Shown in pieces: positions 15,407 to 23,256 of a stretch of DNA of 33,458 bases (positions within the stretch are counted from its first letter, which is position 1; the number at the start of each line of letters is the position of its first letter). The notes under the pieces were generated by a model. The model did not search any database. It worked only from the letters and a program-made list of their open reading frames with translations, and was not told the origin of the DNA. The DNA is from Akkermansia muciniphila (lineage in GTDB: Bacteria > Verrucomicrobiota > Verrucomicrobiia > Verrucomicrobiales > Akkermansiaceae). The position numbers and the translations under genes were made by a program. Location: positions 1 through 33,458 of the forward strand of contig CANQLV010000020.1 in the NCBI GenBank assembly GCA_947624785.1, written 5' to 3'.

Positions 15407-16216
15407 TTGATTTCCTGCGGAAAAGGGCTGAATTTGCGTGATATGAGCGAAGAATTGGTAGAAGAATTCGTTACGGTTGAATCCATCTTTGTCCGCGGCC
15501 GCAACTGCCTGGCGCTGAAGGCGAAATTCTCTCCCCTGTTCACGGACTACTACCTTCATCTCATGCAGTACGGCCTGCGCAACGAGGAACCCTACGACAG
15601 CCTGCTGAAAGAGCTGATGGCCTACTTCACCCTCTACATGGTCGCGCGGCCCTGGGCGGAACAGCACGCCTGGACGGTCAATCTCAGAACGCCCGCCGCA
15701 GCCAATCTGTTCGTTACGGGCTCCTCCCTGACGGAATCCGTGGTGGGCCGCATCTTCACGCAGGACATCAAGGAACCGGAGGAAAACACGCTGTACTCCA
15801 CCCTGCTCCGCAAGGGATTTGAACCGCGGTACTCCGTCGTCCCCATTCCGGGAACCTCCCCGGCCCGGTGGGTGGAGGAATTCTACAAGCAGAGTGAACA
15901 GAGAAACGCACGCTGCATTGAACTGCCGGATGAATGCTACACCATGGTGACGGCCCAGCCGGACGCGGATGAAGAATGGCTGGCTTCCCTGACTCGGGAA
16001 AAAATGGCCCATCTGGAAGAGGATGAAGACACCCGCGTGCTGGAAACGCGCCGGTTCCGCTTTTACTGCGGCTGCACGCTGGACCGCATCCTGCCGACGC
16101 TCAAGGCCCTTCAGGAAAGGGAGGAAGACCTGTTCCAGGGGGAAGAGACGCTGGAAGTCACCTGCCCCAGGTGCGCCGCCATTTACCGCGTGACGAAAGA
16201 AAATCTGGAAGATTGA
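15407..16216 (+). CDS. hslO: Hsp33-family redox-regulated chaperone
   Basis: The protein has 269 residues from the TTG at 15407, chosen because a perfect AGGAGG lies five bases upstream. An ATG at 15443 (257 residues, MSEELVEE) has no ribosome binding site but matches the usual family N-terminus, so the start is open. The C-terminal redox switch is clear: CGC (Cys221/223) and CPRC (Cys253/256), the four zinc-binding cysteines that become disulfides when oxidants activate the holdase. The N-terminal domain shows family features such as VRGRNCLALKAKF and the FTLYM region, but is divergent from E. coli Hsp33. It protects unfolding proteins in the cytoplasm under oxidative heat stress. Confidence 0.85.
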   Translation: MISCGKGLNLRDMSEELVEEFVTVESIFVRGRNCLALKAKFSPLFTDYYLHLMQYGLRNEEPYDSLLKELMAYFTLYMVARPWAEQHAWTVNLRTPAAANLFVTGSSLTESVVGRIFTQDIKEPEENTLYSTLLRKGFEPRYSVVPIPGTSPARWVEEFYKQSEQRNARCIELPDECYTMVTAQPDADEEWLASLTREKMAHLEEDEDTRVLETRRFRFYCGCTLDRILPTLKALQEREEDLFQGEETLEVTCPRCAAIYRVTKENLED

Positions 16217-16282
16217 GACATACATGATTTCTTTCTGACAATTAGCCTTTTCGGCAGCGAATTTCGTGCTTAAACTTTCCCC

Positions 16283-16903
16283 GTGCCGACTTGTCCGAAG
16301 TGTTTACATAATTTCCACCGCGGGGCGGAATCATTGTGCCCTCACTGCGGCTTTTCCCTGGAAAACCTGGACAAAAAATATGGCAGGGACTCCATCCCCT
16401 ACCGCCGCGTATGCGACAACGCCGGAGCCCTGCGGCAGCAGGACCGCGTAAAGCTGAACGCCCTGCTGGAAAAACTGGAACGCCGCATCCCTCCGGTCCT
16501 CCTTTCCGTCTATTTCCCCAACATCCTCGAGCCCTTTTCCCTCATTCCCCACAGCTTCTGGATGATGAACCACCTGACGGTGGACGAAGCCAGCTTCCCC
16601 AACCACCAGGGTCCGCTGGACCCCCAATGGCTCCTGATCCTGGTGCTGGACGTGCGGACGGACACGGCCTGCTTCATGTGGGGTTATGAACTGGACCCCT
16701 ACGTGGAACCGGACTTGATCAACAAATCCATCATGAAGGCGCGCATCCCCCTGCGGGAAAGCATGCTGCTCCAGGCCGTGGGTTCCATCATGAAAGACGC
16801 CGTCCAGCTCGTGGCACGGAAGGCGCGCTCCAAGGTCAGGCACCCCATGCGCTACGGATTGACGCCCCCTCCCCCCGCGAACGGGAAAGGAGGCGGCCTA
16901 TGA
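16283..16903 (+). CDS. Zinc-ribbon protein with possible TPM domain
   Basis: This 206-residue protein starts at a GTG (16283) so that the zinc ribbon is intact: CPKC (Cys4/7) and CPHC (Cys19/22). The remaining 150 residues (LNALLEKLERRIPPVLLSVYF, then LLILVLDVRTDTACFMWGYELD) have the strand order of a TPM/Psb32-like domain, but the match is weak and made by eye. A basic tail follows. There is no signal peptide or membrane span, so it is cytoplasmic. The stop overlaps the start of the next gene (ATGA), as in the whole trio, which suggests joint production with a secreted and an SGNH partner. Function unknown. Confidence 0.6.
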   Translation: MPTCPKCLHNFHRGAESLCPHCGFSLENLDKKYGRDSIPYRRVCDNAGALRQQDRVKLNALLEKLERRIPPVLLSVYFPNILEPFSLIPHSFWMMNHLTVDEASFPNHQGPLDPQWLLILVLDVRTDTACFMWGYELDPYVEPDLINKSIMKARIPLRESMLLQAVGSIMKDAVQLVARKARSKVRHPMRYGLTPPPPANGKGGGL

Positions 16904-17958
16904 GATTCCTTCTGCTCCCTCTCCTGCTGGCGGCGGCCATGTGCGTGGCCCCGGCGCAGGAACTCCCTGCCCTTAAATGGAACGCCCGTGACCAGCAGTC
17001 CCTGATGAAGGGCACCTGGTGGGAGGCCAATGCTCCCCTTCTGCCCCCTGTGGAGGCGGCAGTGGCCCCTTCCGCCTCCGTCCCGGAACCATCCGCCAAT
17101 GCAGACTCCCCCGCCGTGGACCCTGTTCCGGAGGATTTCACGGACGTCAACGAATACTTTCTTCCGGACTACATCCGCACCTCCACAGGCCTGATCGACC
17201 CCCAGAAGCTTCTCACGGAAGTGGAGAGCAATGACGTCATTGAACTCATCAAGCTCATCAAATCCCGTTACAACGTCAACCTGTTCGTCAGCATCTTCGC
17301 GGCCGGGCAGAAAGTCCCCCCTTCCGTCAACGCCCCCACGATCGCCCGCCAGATATTTAAAAACAAGGAACGGAACCTGCTACTCCACTTCCACATGGGG
17401 GACATTAAAAGCGCCCAGATCGCGCTGGACCCGGAGCTGGGCGCCCAGCTCGGGGATGCGGGGCGGCGGGACCTCCTGTACCAGGTGAAGCAGGACGCCT
17501 CCCGGTTCACCAACCCGCAGGACGAGCTTGTTGAAGCCATGATTTCCCTGGCGCGGAGGACGGAGGCGGACATGGCCTCCGCCCCCAAGCCTTCCCTGCC
17601 CGCGCTGGACCCGGACAACCCCGCCAGCATCCCGGAAGCCAACATCACCATCCAGGAGCCGGAGGAAGCGCGTGAATCCCATCTGCACGCCATGATGAAG
17701 GCCTGGATGTCCTTTGCCCTGGCCAATGTGGCCGGCATCATCCTGCACGTCTCCGCACTGGTGGCCATCGTGGCGCTCTGGCTGGTCTGGAAAAACAAGA
17801 GAGTGGTGCGCCTGCTGCCGTCGGAACCGGACAAGCGCCTGGGCGCTCCGCACGGCGCCTCCCAGAGCCGTCCCGTAAACTACTGCATGCAGGACGGCCG
17901 GGGGCCGGACTCCATCGGCCGCAGGCAGATGCGCCAGCACATGCGCGACGTCTCATGA
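16900..17958 (+). CDS. Exported protein with TPM-like domain and C-terminal membrane anchor
   Basis: The 352-residue protein has a signal peptide (LLLPLLLAAAMCVAPAQ) and a Pro/Ala-rich linker (about 45-75). A central domain (DYIRTSTGLIDPQKLLTEVE, LIKSRYNVNLFVSIFAAGQ, then LLLHFHMGD) reads as a possible TPM fold. A single membrane helix (LANVAGIILHVSALVAIVALWLVW, about 278-301) precedes a 50-residue basic cytosolic tail. Its likely topology is periplasmic domain outside, tail inside. It overlaps both neighbours by four bases. It may pair with the cytoplasmic zinc-ribbon protein encoded upstream. Function unknown. Confidence 0.6.
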   Translation: MRFLLLPLLLAAAMCVAPAQELPALKWNARDQQSLMKGTWWEANAPLLPPVEAAVAPSASVPEPSANADSPAVDPVPEDFTDVNEYFLPDYIRTSTGLIDPQKLLTEVESNDVIELIKLIKSRYNVNLFVSIFAAGQKVPPSVNAPTIARQIFKNKERNLLLHFHMGDIKSAQIALDPELGAQLGDAGRRDLLYQVKQDASRFTNPQDELVEAMISLARRTEADMASAPKPSLPALDPDNPASIPEANITIQEPEEARESHLHAMMKAWMSFALANVAGIILHVSALVAIVALWLVWKNKRVVRLLPSEPDKRLGAPHGASQSRPVNYCMQDGRGPDSIGRRQMRQHMRDVS

Positions 17959-18920
17959 CAGAACCATCTCCAACCCCACGTATCCGCGCCGCCCTGAACG
18001 GCGAGGGAGAACTGGAACTCACCGCGGTGAACGCCCCTGCGGGCGCCGTCATCCGGATGGACGTGAATGCGTCCTCCCCCCGCATGCTCTGCACGCAGGG
18101 CCGCTACCTGGCTCCGGTGCAGGCCCCGCCCGGCACGCGCATCCGCTTCCGCCTGTTTCAGGGAAAACGCGGGCTGACGGAACCGGAGACTTTCATCATG
18201 CCGGGAACTCCTCCCGCCCGGACCGTTCCTTCCACGCTGATTCCCTGCACCCAGAACCGGGACTTCATGATTTACGACTGGGCGGCCCGGCATGAAGCCG
18301 CATGCCGCGCGGTGAGGGAAACGCATCCGGACCTCCTCTTCATCGGAGACTCCATCACCCATTTCTGGGGAGGGCTGCCCGTGGATGAACCGCACCGGGA
18401 CATCCTCCAGAAATCTCCGGAAACCTGGAACCTGTGCACGGCGGGAATGAGGGCGGTCAATCTGGGCTTCGGCTATGACCGGGTGGAAAACGCCCTGTGG
18501 CGGCTCCGCCACGGCGAACTGGACGGAGCGGCGGACGATGCCGTCTGCGTGGTGCTCCTCGGCACGAACAACCTCGCGGAAAACACGGACGGGGAAATCC
18601 TCCGGGGCATCCGCGCCGTCTGCCGGGAAATCACCGGCAGGCTGAAAAAGGCCGTCATCATCCTCCAGGGCTTCTACCCGCGCAACAGCGCCCGTGAAGA
18701 TACCGCGGAACGCATTGCCGCCATCAATCTCCTCCTGGACCGCCTGGCCGCGGAACAGGGCTTCCTGTACACGGAACCGGGCCGCGTCATGGCGGACGCC
18801 GCAGGCCATGTTCCGGAAGAACTCTCCAGCGACGGCCTGCATCCCTCCGCGGCCGGCTATGAGCGCATTGCCGCCGTGCTGGCCCCCGCCATCAGGCAGG
18901 CGGCGGAACGGAAAAAATGA
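17955..18920 (+). CDS. SGNH/GDSL-family hydrolase
   Basis: The 321-residue protein has an N-terminal beta-rich extension of about 95 residues and a C-terminal SGNH domain. Block I is FIGDSITHFW (nucleophile Ser133), block II is the Gly near NLGFGYDRV, block III is LLGTNNL with the oxyanion Asn, and block V is DGLHPSAAGY with the catalytic Asp-His. This resembles platelet-activating-factor acetylhydrolase-like esterases that deacetylate sugars or lipids. No signal peptide is seen, so it is cytoplasmic or exported by another route. It overlaps the preceding gene by four bases and is followed by a hairpin with T-tract. Confidence 0.88.
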   Translation: MTEPSPTPRIRAALNGEGELELTAVNAPAGAVIRMDVNASSPRMLCTQGRYLAPVQAPPGTRIRFRLFQGKRGLTEPETFIMPGTPPARTVPSTLIPCTQNRDFMIYDWAARHEAACRAVRETHPDLLFIGDSITHFWGGLPVDEPHRDILQKSPETWNLCTAGMRAVNLGFGYDRVENALWRLRHGELDGAADDAVCVVLLGTNNLAENTDGEILRGIRAVCREITGRLKKAVIILQGFYPRNSAREDTAERIAAINLLLDRLAAEQGFLYTEPGRVMADAAGHVPEELSSDGLHPSAAGYERIAAVLAPAIRQAAERKK

Positions 18921-18932
18921 CGGAGCCAAGAA

Positions 18933-18957
18933 ACCGGACCCGCTTTCCGGTGTTTTT
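18933..18957 (+). terminator. Probable terminator after SGNH gene
   Basis: ACCGGA (18933-18938) pairs with TCCGGT (18946-18951), followed by GTTTTT. The stem is short, so termination may be partial and allow read-through into the gene at 18988. Confidence 0.5.
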
Positions 18958-18987
18958 CCTCATAGAACCCTCAGCAGAAACACCACA

Positions 18988-19395
18988 ATGAACGAACAGG
19001 ACGATACAAAACTCTGGCAGATTCTGGGCCATGCCTCCCAGCCTGCGCCGGGGGATGATTTTGCCCGCAAGGTCATGATGCGTATTGCCGGGGAAGAACA
19101 CGTGCCCTCCGTTCCGGTGGAATCCATCCATCACTTCAAGCGGAACTCTTTCCGCATCTGGGGCGCCGCGGCGGCGGCCCTGGTGGCTGCCGTCATCGGC
19201 ATTGCCGCCCTGATGGAACCCTCTGCTCCGGAAACGCCCTCCCTCTCCATCGCCACCCTGAACATTGACGATGTGCTGGTGGAAGAAGCCGGACTGGCTC
19301 TGGGCCAGGAAAACCTGGTGGACGCTCTCTGCGTGCTGTCCTCCACGGAAACGGGCGTCATCTCCTCGGACAACATCCAGGACCTCCTTCTATAA
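18988..19395 (+). CDS. Small single-span membrane protein (anti-sigma-like layout)
   Basis: The protein has 135 residues from the ATG at 18988; the open frame reaches further upstream only as an antiparallel shadow of the SGNH gene. An N-terminal cytosolic part (LWQILGHASQPAPGDDFARKVMMRI) is followed by one membrane helix (about 56-75, AAAAALVAAVIGIAALM) and a C-terminal domain (SLSIATLNIDDVLVEEAGLA). The 'APGDDFARKVM' plus single span layout is seen in small anti-sigma-like proteins, but no sigma-factor gene lies beside it and no zinc motif is present. Function unknown. Confidence 0.6.
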   Translation: MNEQDDTKLWQILGHASQPAPGDDFARKVMMRIAGEEHVPSVPVESIHHFKRNSFRIWGAAAAALVAAVIGIAALMEPSAPETPSLSIATLNIDDVLVEEAGLALGQENLVDALCVLSSTETGVISSDNIQDLLL

Positions 19396-19621
19396 CTCCG
19401 GAAACGGAAGCATTCTTCATTCCCGGCCCAGGGAGAGGAAACTCTTCTCCGGACAAACCGGATTTCTTTCCTTCCCCGGTCTGAACCGCCTTCCTGGAAA
19501 CCGGCTTCCTCCGGAAGCGGGAATAAGGACACCGAAACCGTATGAACGCCGCGCTGCCCCGGCCCCCACTGTTATAAAACCTTTTTTCTTCCGGCCACCG
19601 GTACGAAAACGCTTCCCCGGC

Positions 19622-19939
19622 ATGACGATAGCCGACCACCGGAAGGTGATGAAACGGTGCATTTCCAAAAACGCGGCCATCCGCGCCTATGTGAAAGAAA
19701 CGCTCTCGGGTGGATAGGCATTCTCCTCCACTCATGGCGGCATCGGTTTTCTGGCCATGAGACCGGAATATCAGCGGCAAGGTATCGGCACCTTGCTCAT
19801 GCGTCAGGTTCATTCCAAGTTGCCGGAGGGCATGGCCTGTTTTTCTCGTTCTTCCAGTATGGCGGTGAATTCGATTAGCGTCCGCTCTGCGAAGGCTTTT
19901 GGGCTGATAACGGGCGCTTTCTGGCGTAATTGTCAATAG
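19622..19939 (+). pseudogene. Decayed GNAT acetyltransferase
   Basis: A single reading frame begins MTIADHRKVM, which matches the opening strand and helix of GNAT enzymes. It hits an in-frame TAG at 19715-19717, then continues in the same frame with GGIGFLAMRPEYQRQGIGTL, the acetyl-CoA-binding motif A (Q-R-Q-G-I-G). It ends at 19939 with a poorly conserved tail (SVRSAKAFGLITG). The total of about 105 codons is well below the usual 140-160, with the segment between motif D and motif A missing. This shows an internal deletion plus a nonsense mutation, so it is probably non-functional. Confidence 0.6.
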
Positions 19940-19942
19940 TCC

Positions 19943-20161
19943 CCATTTCTTCAGGAAAAAATCACCTTCCATCGTCCCTTGAGCTACCGGGAGCTTGCCC
20001 CCGGCCAGGAATACAATGTCACGATTCCGGTGTTCCTGGATGAAGTCGAGCTAAAAGACTGGAAACAATGTTCTTGTGAACTCGAAACGGGTTACTATAA
20101 TCAGCAGGGTAAGGATTGTTTCCTAGGGGTTCTCCGGGCGACGGCCAAGCTCGCTCTGTGA
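19943..20161 (+). pseudogene. C-terminal remnant of a paralogue of the next gene
   Basis: The open frame starts right after the stop of the GNAT remnant and reads FLQEKITFHRPLSYREL, LAPGQEYNVTIPV, then a K-x-Y/C-S-x-E-L-E pattern, ending ATAKLAL. The only start codon is a TTG at 19979, in mid-domain. The layout of L-x-P-G-x4-V-x-I, D-x-x-K, E-L-E and a final hydrophobic A-x-x-S/A-L matches the C-terminus of the 180-residue protein encoded at 20161-20703. I read it as the tail of a truncated duplicate. Its TGA overlaps the ATG of that gene. Confidence 0.5.
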
Positions 20162-20703
20162 TGAAAAAAATCTTCCGGTATTTAGGAATTTTGGGTTGCC
20201 TGTCCCTCCATGCTGCGGCATGGGGGGACAAGGCTGACAACGGGATCGAATGTTCCGTGGTGATGGAAAAGACCGAGTTTGACGCAAGAGAGGCTTTCCC
20301 GGACTTCAAGCTCGTGTTCACGAACAAGGGTAAAAAGACCGTTCGTCTTTTTGACGACTTCTATCCCCTCAAGGATAATGGCCCGAATATTTCCATATAT
20401 ATTTACTTAAAGCTGGGAAACGGGAAGAAGATGGAAAAAGCCATAGCTTGGTATGGAGCCTCATATCTGATAGAACGCAGAGCGAACTCCATACACTTCA
20501 TTACTCTGGAACCCGGAGAGAAACATGAAGTGCCTATAAAAAATGCCTATTTATTATTGACATATTTCGACTTACTCCGCAATGACAAGAGATACGAGTT
20601 GGAAGTAAACTTCTGGGACGGATTCGGAGAGCGGGGTGTTCGGAGAAAATATGTAGGGAGGGCGGATTTTTCTTTGGTTGATCAATCGCCTTGGAGGCGA
20701 TAA
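20161..20703 (+). CDS. Exported beta-sandwich-like protein of unknown function
   Basis: The 180-residue protein has a signal peptide (KKIFRYLGILGCLSLHAAAW). The mature part looks like a single beta-sandwich, with alternating strand segments IECSVVMEKTEF, FKLVFTNKGKKTVRLFDD, HFITLEPGEKHEVPI and RYELEVNFWDGFG. The 'FTNKGKKTVRL' and 'LEPGE' motifs recall BsuPI/Ig-like secreted domains, but no family is claimed. Composition is more AT-rich than neighbouring genes. The ATG overlaps the stop of the remnant upstream. It is the only apparently intact gene in the decayed 19.4-20.9 kb patch. Confidence 0.6.
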   Translation: MKKIFRYLGILGCLSLHAAAWGDKADNGIECSVVMEKTEFDAREAFPDFKLVFTNKGKKTVRLFDDFYPLKDNGPNISIYIYLKLGNGKKMEKAIAWYGASYLIERRANSIHFITLEPGEKHEVPIKNAYLLLTYFDLLRNDKRYELEVNFWDGFGERGVRRKYVGRADFSLVDQSPWRR

Positions 20704-20976
20704 AAATACTGCCTCCTGATGCCGGAAGGAGCTTATACAATCCATGTCGGGCACATGCTCGACTTGTATACCGTCATTCTAGAACACTTATTACCTCTCC
20801 TAAAAATCCCATGGCCTCCTGCGCAAAACCTCCCCAAGTCCCTCAAATCGCTTTGCAGATATAAAAACCCATTTCCGGAACTGGTGGAGAAAACGGCCAT
20901 CCGGACGGGGAAAATTTCCGCTGCCGACGGTTCCCTTTGACGCGCACGCCCGTATCGTTTACAACGGGCTTATTCC

Positions 20977-21582
20977 ATGCAGGACTTCCTTTCCACCGTT
21001 ATTCTCCTGTTCATCGTCATTGATCCCGTGGGACTGGCCCCGATGATTCAGGGAATGCTGAAGAAATACTCGCCCGCCCAGCAGAAGGCCATTCTGATGC
21101 GGGAGCTTGTGTTTGCCCTTAGCCTGCTGCTCCTGTTCTTCTTCTCCGGGAAATTCCTGCTGGACCTGCTGGGACTGGAACCGTCCACCCTGAATATTTC
21201 CGGGGGCATCCTGCTGTTCCTCGTGGCGCTGGGCATGGTCTTTCCCGCCAAGGACATGCTCTCTTCCGCCGGACGCACGACCGGACAGGACGAACCTTTC
21301 ATTGTTCCCATCGCCATGCCCCTGATGGCCGGCCCCTCCTCCCTAGCCATCATCATGCTGCACGCCTCCCAGAGTCCGGACAGCATTTCCCAGATGACCT
21401 ATGCCGGCGCCATCGTGACTGCCTGGTTCCTCTCCGGGCTGGTGCTTTTCATCGCGCAGAAGTTCCTGCGCCTGCTGGGGGAAAAAGGGACGATCGCCCT
21501 GGAACGGATGATGGGCATGGTGCTCATCATGATTTCCGTCCAGATGTTTATGAACGGACTCGCCGGGTACGGCGTGAAATAG
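20977..21582 (+). CDS. MarC-family integral membrane protein
   Basis: This 201-residue inner-membrane protein has six predicted helices and the MarC/UPF0056 signatures: LLFIVIDPVGLAPMIQGML at the N-terminus and PLMAGPSSLAIIMLH (P-x-x-x-G-P-G/S) in the middle. The family was named for the mar locus but has no proven transport substrate. A small hairpin (GCCCGT/ACGGGC, 20948-20969) sits just before the ATG, and no strong ribosome binding site is seen. The MenH-like gene begins 15 bases downstream on the same strand. Confidence 0.88.
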   Translation: MQDFLSTVILLFIVIDPVGLAPMIQGMLKKYSPAQQKAILMRELVFALSLLLLFFFSGKFLLDLLGLEPSTLNISGGILLFLVALGMVFPAKDMLSSAGRTTGQDEPFIVPIAMPLMAGPSSLAIIMLHASQSPDSISQMTYAGAIVTAWFLSGLVLFIAQKFLRLLGEKGTIALERMMGMVLIMISVQMFMNGLAGYGVK

Positions 21583-21597
21583 GAAGGCGCGCCGACC

Positions 21598-22302
21598 ATG
21601 CTTTGGCTCCTGCACGGCAACCTGGGCTCTCCGGTGGACTGGAAACCCGTCATGGAAGTCCTGCGCGCCGGGGGAGTGGAAGCCCGCGCCCTGAACCTCT
21701 GGAAGTATCTGGAATGCTGCCCCAAAAGCCTGAAGGACATGGGCCGCGTGCTGTGTTCTGAAATAGCCGCCCAGGACCGGCATCCCTTCCTCTGTGGCTA
21801 TTCCCTGGGGGGCAGGCTGGCCATGCAGGCCGTTCTGGCCCATCCCCCTCTCTGGAAAGGCGCCCTATTCGTCAGCGCCAATCCCGGCCTGGAGGATGAA
21901 GCGGCAAAAGCGGCGCGGCGCGCGAAGGACGCAGAATGGGCCGTCCAGTGCCTCTCCGCTCCCTGGGATGATTTTTTAAAGGAATGGGACGCGCAGGCCG
22001 TATTTGAAGACGGGCCGCCGCCTCCTGACCGTTCCTCCCTGAAACCGTGGCGCAAATCCATTTCCCGTGCCTTCATTGACTGGTCCGTGGGCGCTCAGGA
22101 AAACCTGGCCCCGCTCCTGAAGCAGTCCGCTGTTCCCCAGTTATGGATCGCCGGGCAGCGCGACTCCAAATTCAGCGCCCTGGCGCGCCGCATGGCGGGG
22201 GAACAGGCCGTCATTATTCCTGACGCCGGCCACCGTCTTCCTCTGGAAGCGCCGGAAAGGCTGGCCGAATTCCTGCAATCATTCATCCTGCAAAACCCAT
22301 GA
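21598..22302 (+). CDS. Alpha/beta hydrolase, MenH-like
   Basis: The 234-residue single-domain alpha/beta hydrolase has the nucleophile elbow GYSLGGRLA (Ser69), Asp189 in GQRDSKF and His212 in DAGHRLPLE as a complete triad. The N-terminal LLHGNLGS forms the oxyanion loop. GYSLGGRLA and the early HG-x-x-G-S-P-x-D-W are typical of MenH (SHCHC synthase of menaquinone biosynthesis), although no other men gene is in this window and a general esterase cannot be excluded. It overlaps the DUF3820 gene by four bases. Confidence 0.75.
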   Translation: MLWLLHGNLGSPVDWKPVMEVLRAGGVEARALNLWKYLECCPKSLKDMGRVLCSEIAAQDRHPFLCGYSLGGRLAMQAVLAHPPLWKGALFVSANPGLEDEAAKAARRAKDAEWAVQCLSAPWDDFLKEWDAQAVFEDGPPPPDRSSLKPWRKSISRAFIDWSVGAQENLAPLLKQSAVPQLWIAGQRDSKFSALARRMAGEQAVIIPDAGHRLPLEAPERLAEFLQSFILQNP

Positions 22303-22619
22303 ACGATCCCAAAATACCGGATGCGGAAGATTTGAGAAAACTGGTGGAGGAAATCGCGCAGACGCACGTTCCCTTCGGCATGTACGGCCCCGCCAAATAC
22401 CCGCCCAAGGGCTGTCCGCTGATGGACGTGCCCCAGGAATATCTGGCCTGGTTCCAGGCCAAGGGCTTCCCTAAAGGGAAACTGGGCCGCCTGATGGAAC
22501 AGTGCCTGCTGTTGAAAGGAAACGGGCTGGACCCTCTTTTTGACCCCTTCCGCAAGGCCAACGGCGGACGGACGAAGAAAAACGCCCGCCGCCGCGTGTG
22601 GGATTTTGAGAACGAATAA
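22299..22619 (+). CDS. DUF3820-family protein
   Basis: The 106-residue basic cytoplasmic protein matches the DUF3820 pattern: VPFGMYGPAKYPPKGCPLMDVPQEYLAWF, then KGFPKGKLGRLMEQ and KGNGLDPLF. The family has been called a putative quorum-sensing-regulated virulence factor, but the biochemical role is unclear. It is coupled to the upstream hydrolase gene (ATGA overlap). A small perfect hairpin (CCTTCC/GGAAGG, 22620-22636) lies immediately after the stop, between this gene and the convergent one. Confidence 0.8.
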   Translation: MNDPKIPDAEDLRKLVEEIAQTHVPFGMYGPAKYPPKGCPLMDVPQEYLAWFQAKGFPKGKLGRLMEQCLLLKGNGLDPLFDPFRKANGGRTKKNARRRVWDFENE

Positions 22620-22656
22620 CCTTCCACCCAGGAAGGAGCGCGTTCTTTCCAGTGGA

Positions 22657-23010
22657 TCAGGGGGAAGGAACCAGCTTCACTTCCCGGCTCGCATCCCCAT
22701 CTTCCGTAACGGTCAGCACATAAAGCACGCCGTCCTCCTTCTTTCCGCGCGTGACCACGATGGTCAAGCTGCCGCGGGACAGCCTGACGCCATCCGCCGG
22801 AACGGAGGAAACGCCCAGTTCCGCCAGAACTTCAAGCGCCTGGATGCCGTCCCTCACCCGGATGGTCTGTCCGTCGCCTGAAATCTGCTTCTTCACCTCC
22901 TGCCACGCGGCGGCAAGCTGGCCAGGGTCCCGCTGCTGCATTTCCGCCAGGGAGAGGGACGGCATCGCCATGCACAGCACGGCGGACAAAACGATCAACA
23001 GTCTCTTCAT
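22657..23010 (-). CDS. Small exported protein at the end of the DUF2589 operon
   Basis: The 117-residue protein has a signal peptide (LLIVLSAVLCMAMPSLSLA). A helical segment (DPGQLAAAWQEVKKQISG) is followed by a beta-rich C-terminal half (VRLSRGSLTIVVTRGKKEDG, LYVLTVTEDGD). No family is recognised. Its start overlaps the stop of the zinc-ribbon gene by four bases, making it the last gene of the DUF2589 operon. An exported partner implies that the system may reach the envelope. Confidence 0.6.
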   Translation of the reverse strand: MKRLLIVLSAVLCMAMPSLSLAEMQQRDPGQLAAAWQEVKKQISGDGQTIRVRDGIQALEVLAELGVSSVPADGVRLSRGSLTIVVTRGKKEDGVLYVLTVTEDGDASREVKLVPSP

Positions 23011-23237
23011 GACAGGGAGGCGGCGGGGAGTTGCTTGTCAAGGGTGTTCTGGAATTTTTCCAGGGCCTGCATGGCGTGGTCGGAAGCCTTCCGGTCAATG
23101 GAAAGCTTCAGCCCGCAGTGGGGGCATTCAATGCCGCCGGACAACAGGTCCGGGATGGTCGTGGGGAAATATACTCCGCACCTGGGGCAGTCAAGCCCCG
23201 GAGTGCGCTGGTAGGAATAAGTGGTTTTCTGGTCCAT
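23007..23237 (-). CDS. Small double-CxxC (zinc-ribbon) protein
   Basis: The protein has 76 residues from the ATG at 23237; a TTG at 23252 would add MKEKN. CPRC (Cys17/20) and CPHC (Cys38/41) make a rubredoxin/zinc-ribbon knuckle pair. A C-terminal amphipathic helix (DHAMQALEKFQNTLDKQL) could mediate binding. It is likely cytoplasmic. It lies 19 bases after a DUF2589 gene and overlaps the exported-protein gene. Function unknown. Confidence 0.65.
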   Translation of the reverse strand: MDQKTTYSYQRTPGLDCPRCGVYFPTTIPDLLSGGIECPHCGLKLSIDRKASDHAMQALEKFQNTLDKQLPAASLS

Positions 23238-23256
23238 GTTTTTTTCTTTCAATTAG

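Noticed and set aside
19432..19450. Short imperfect hairpin after the anti-sigma-like gene
   Set aside because: It has a weak stem with a bulge and no T-tract, not enough to call a terminator.
20719..20940. 73-codon open frame before the MarC gene
   Set aside because: It has no ribosome binding site, signal or domain-like pattern and lies in the decayed patch.
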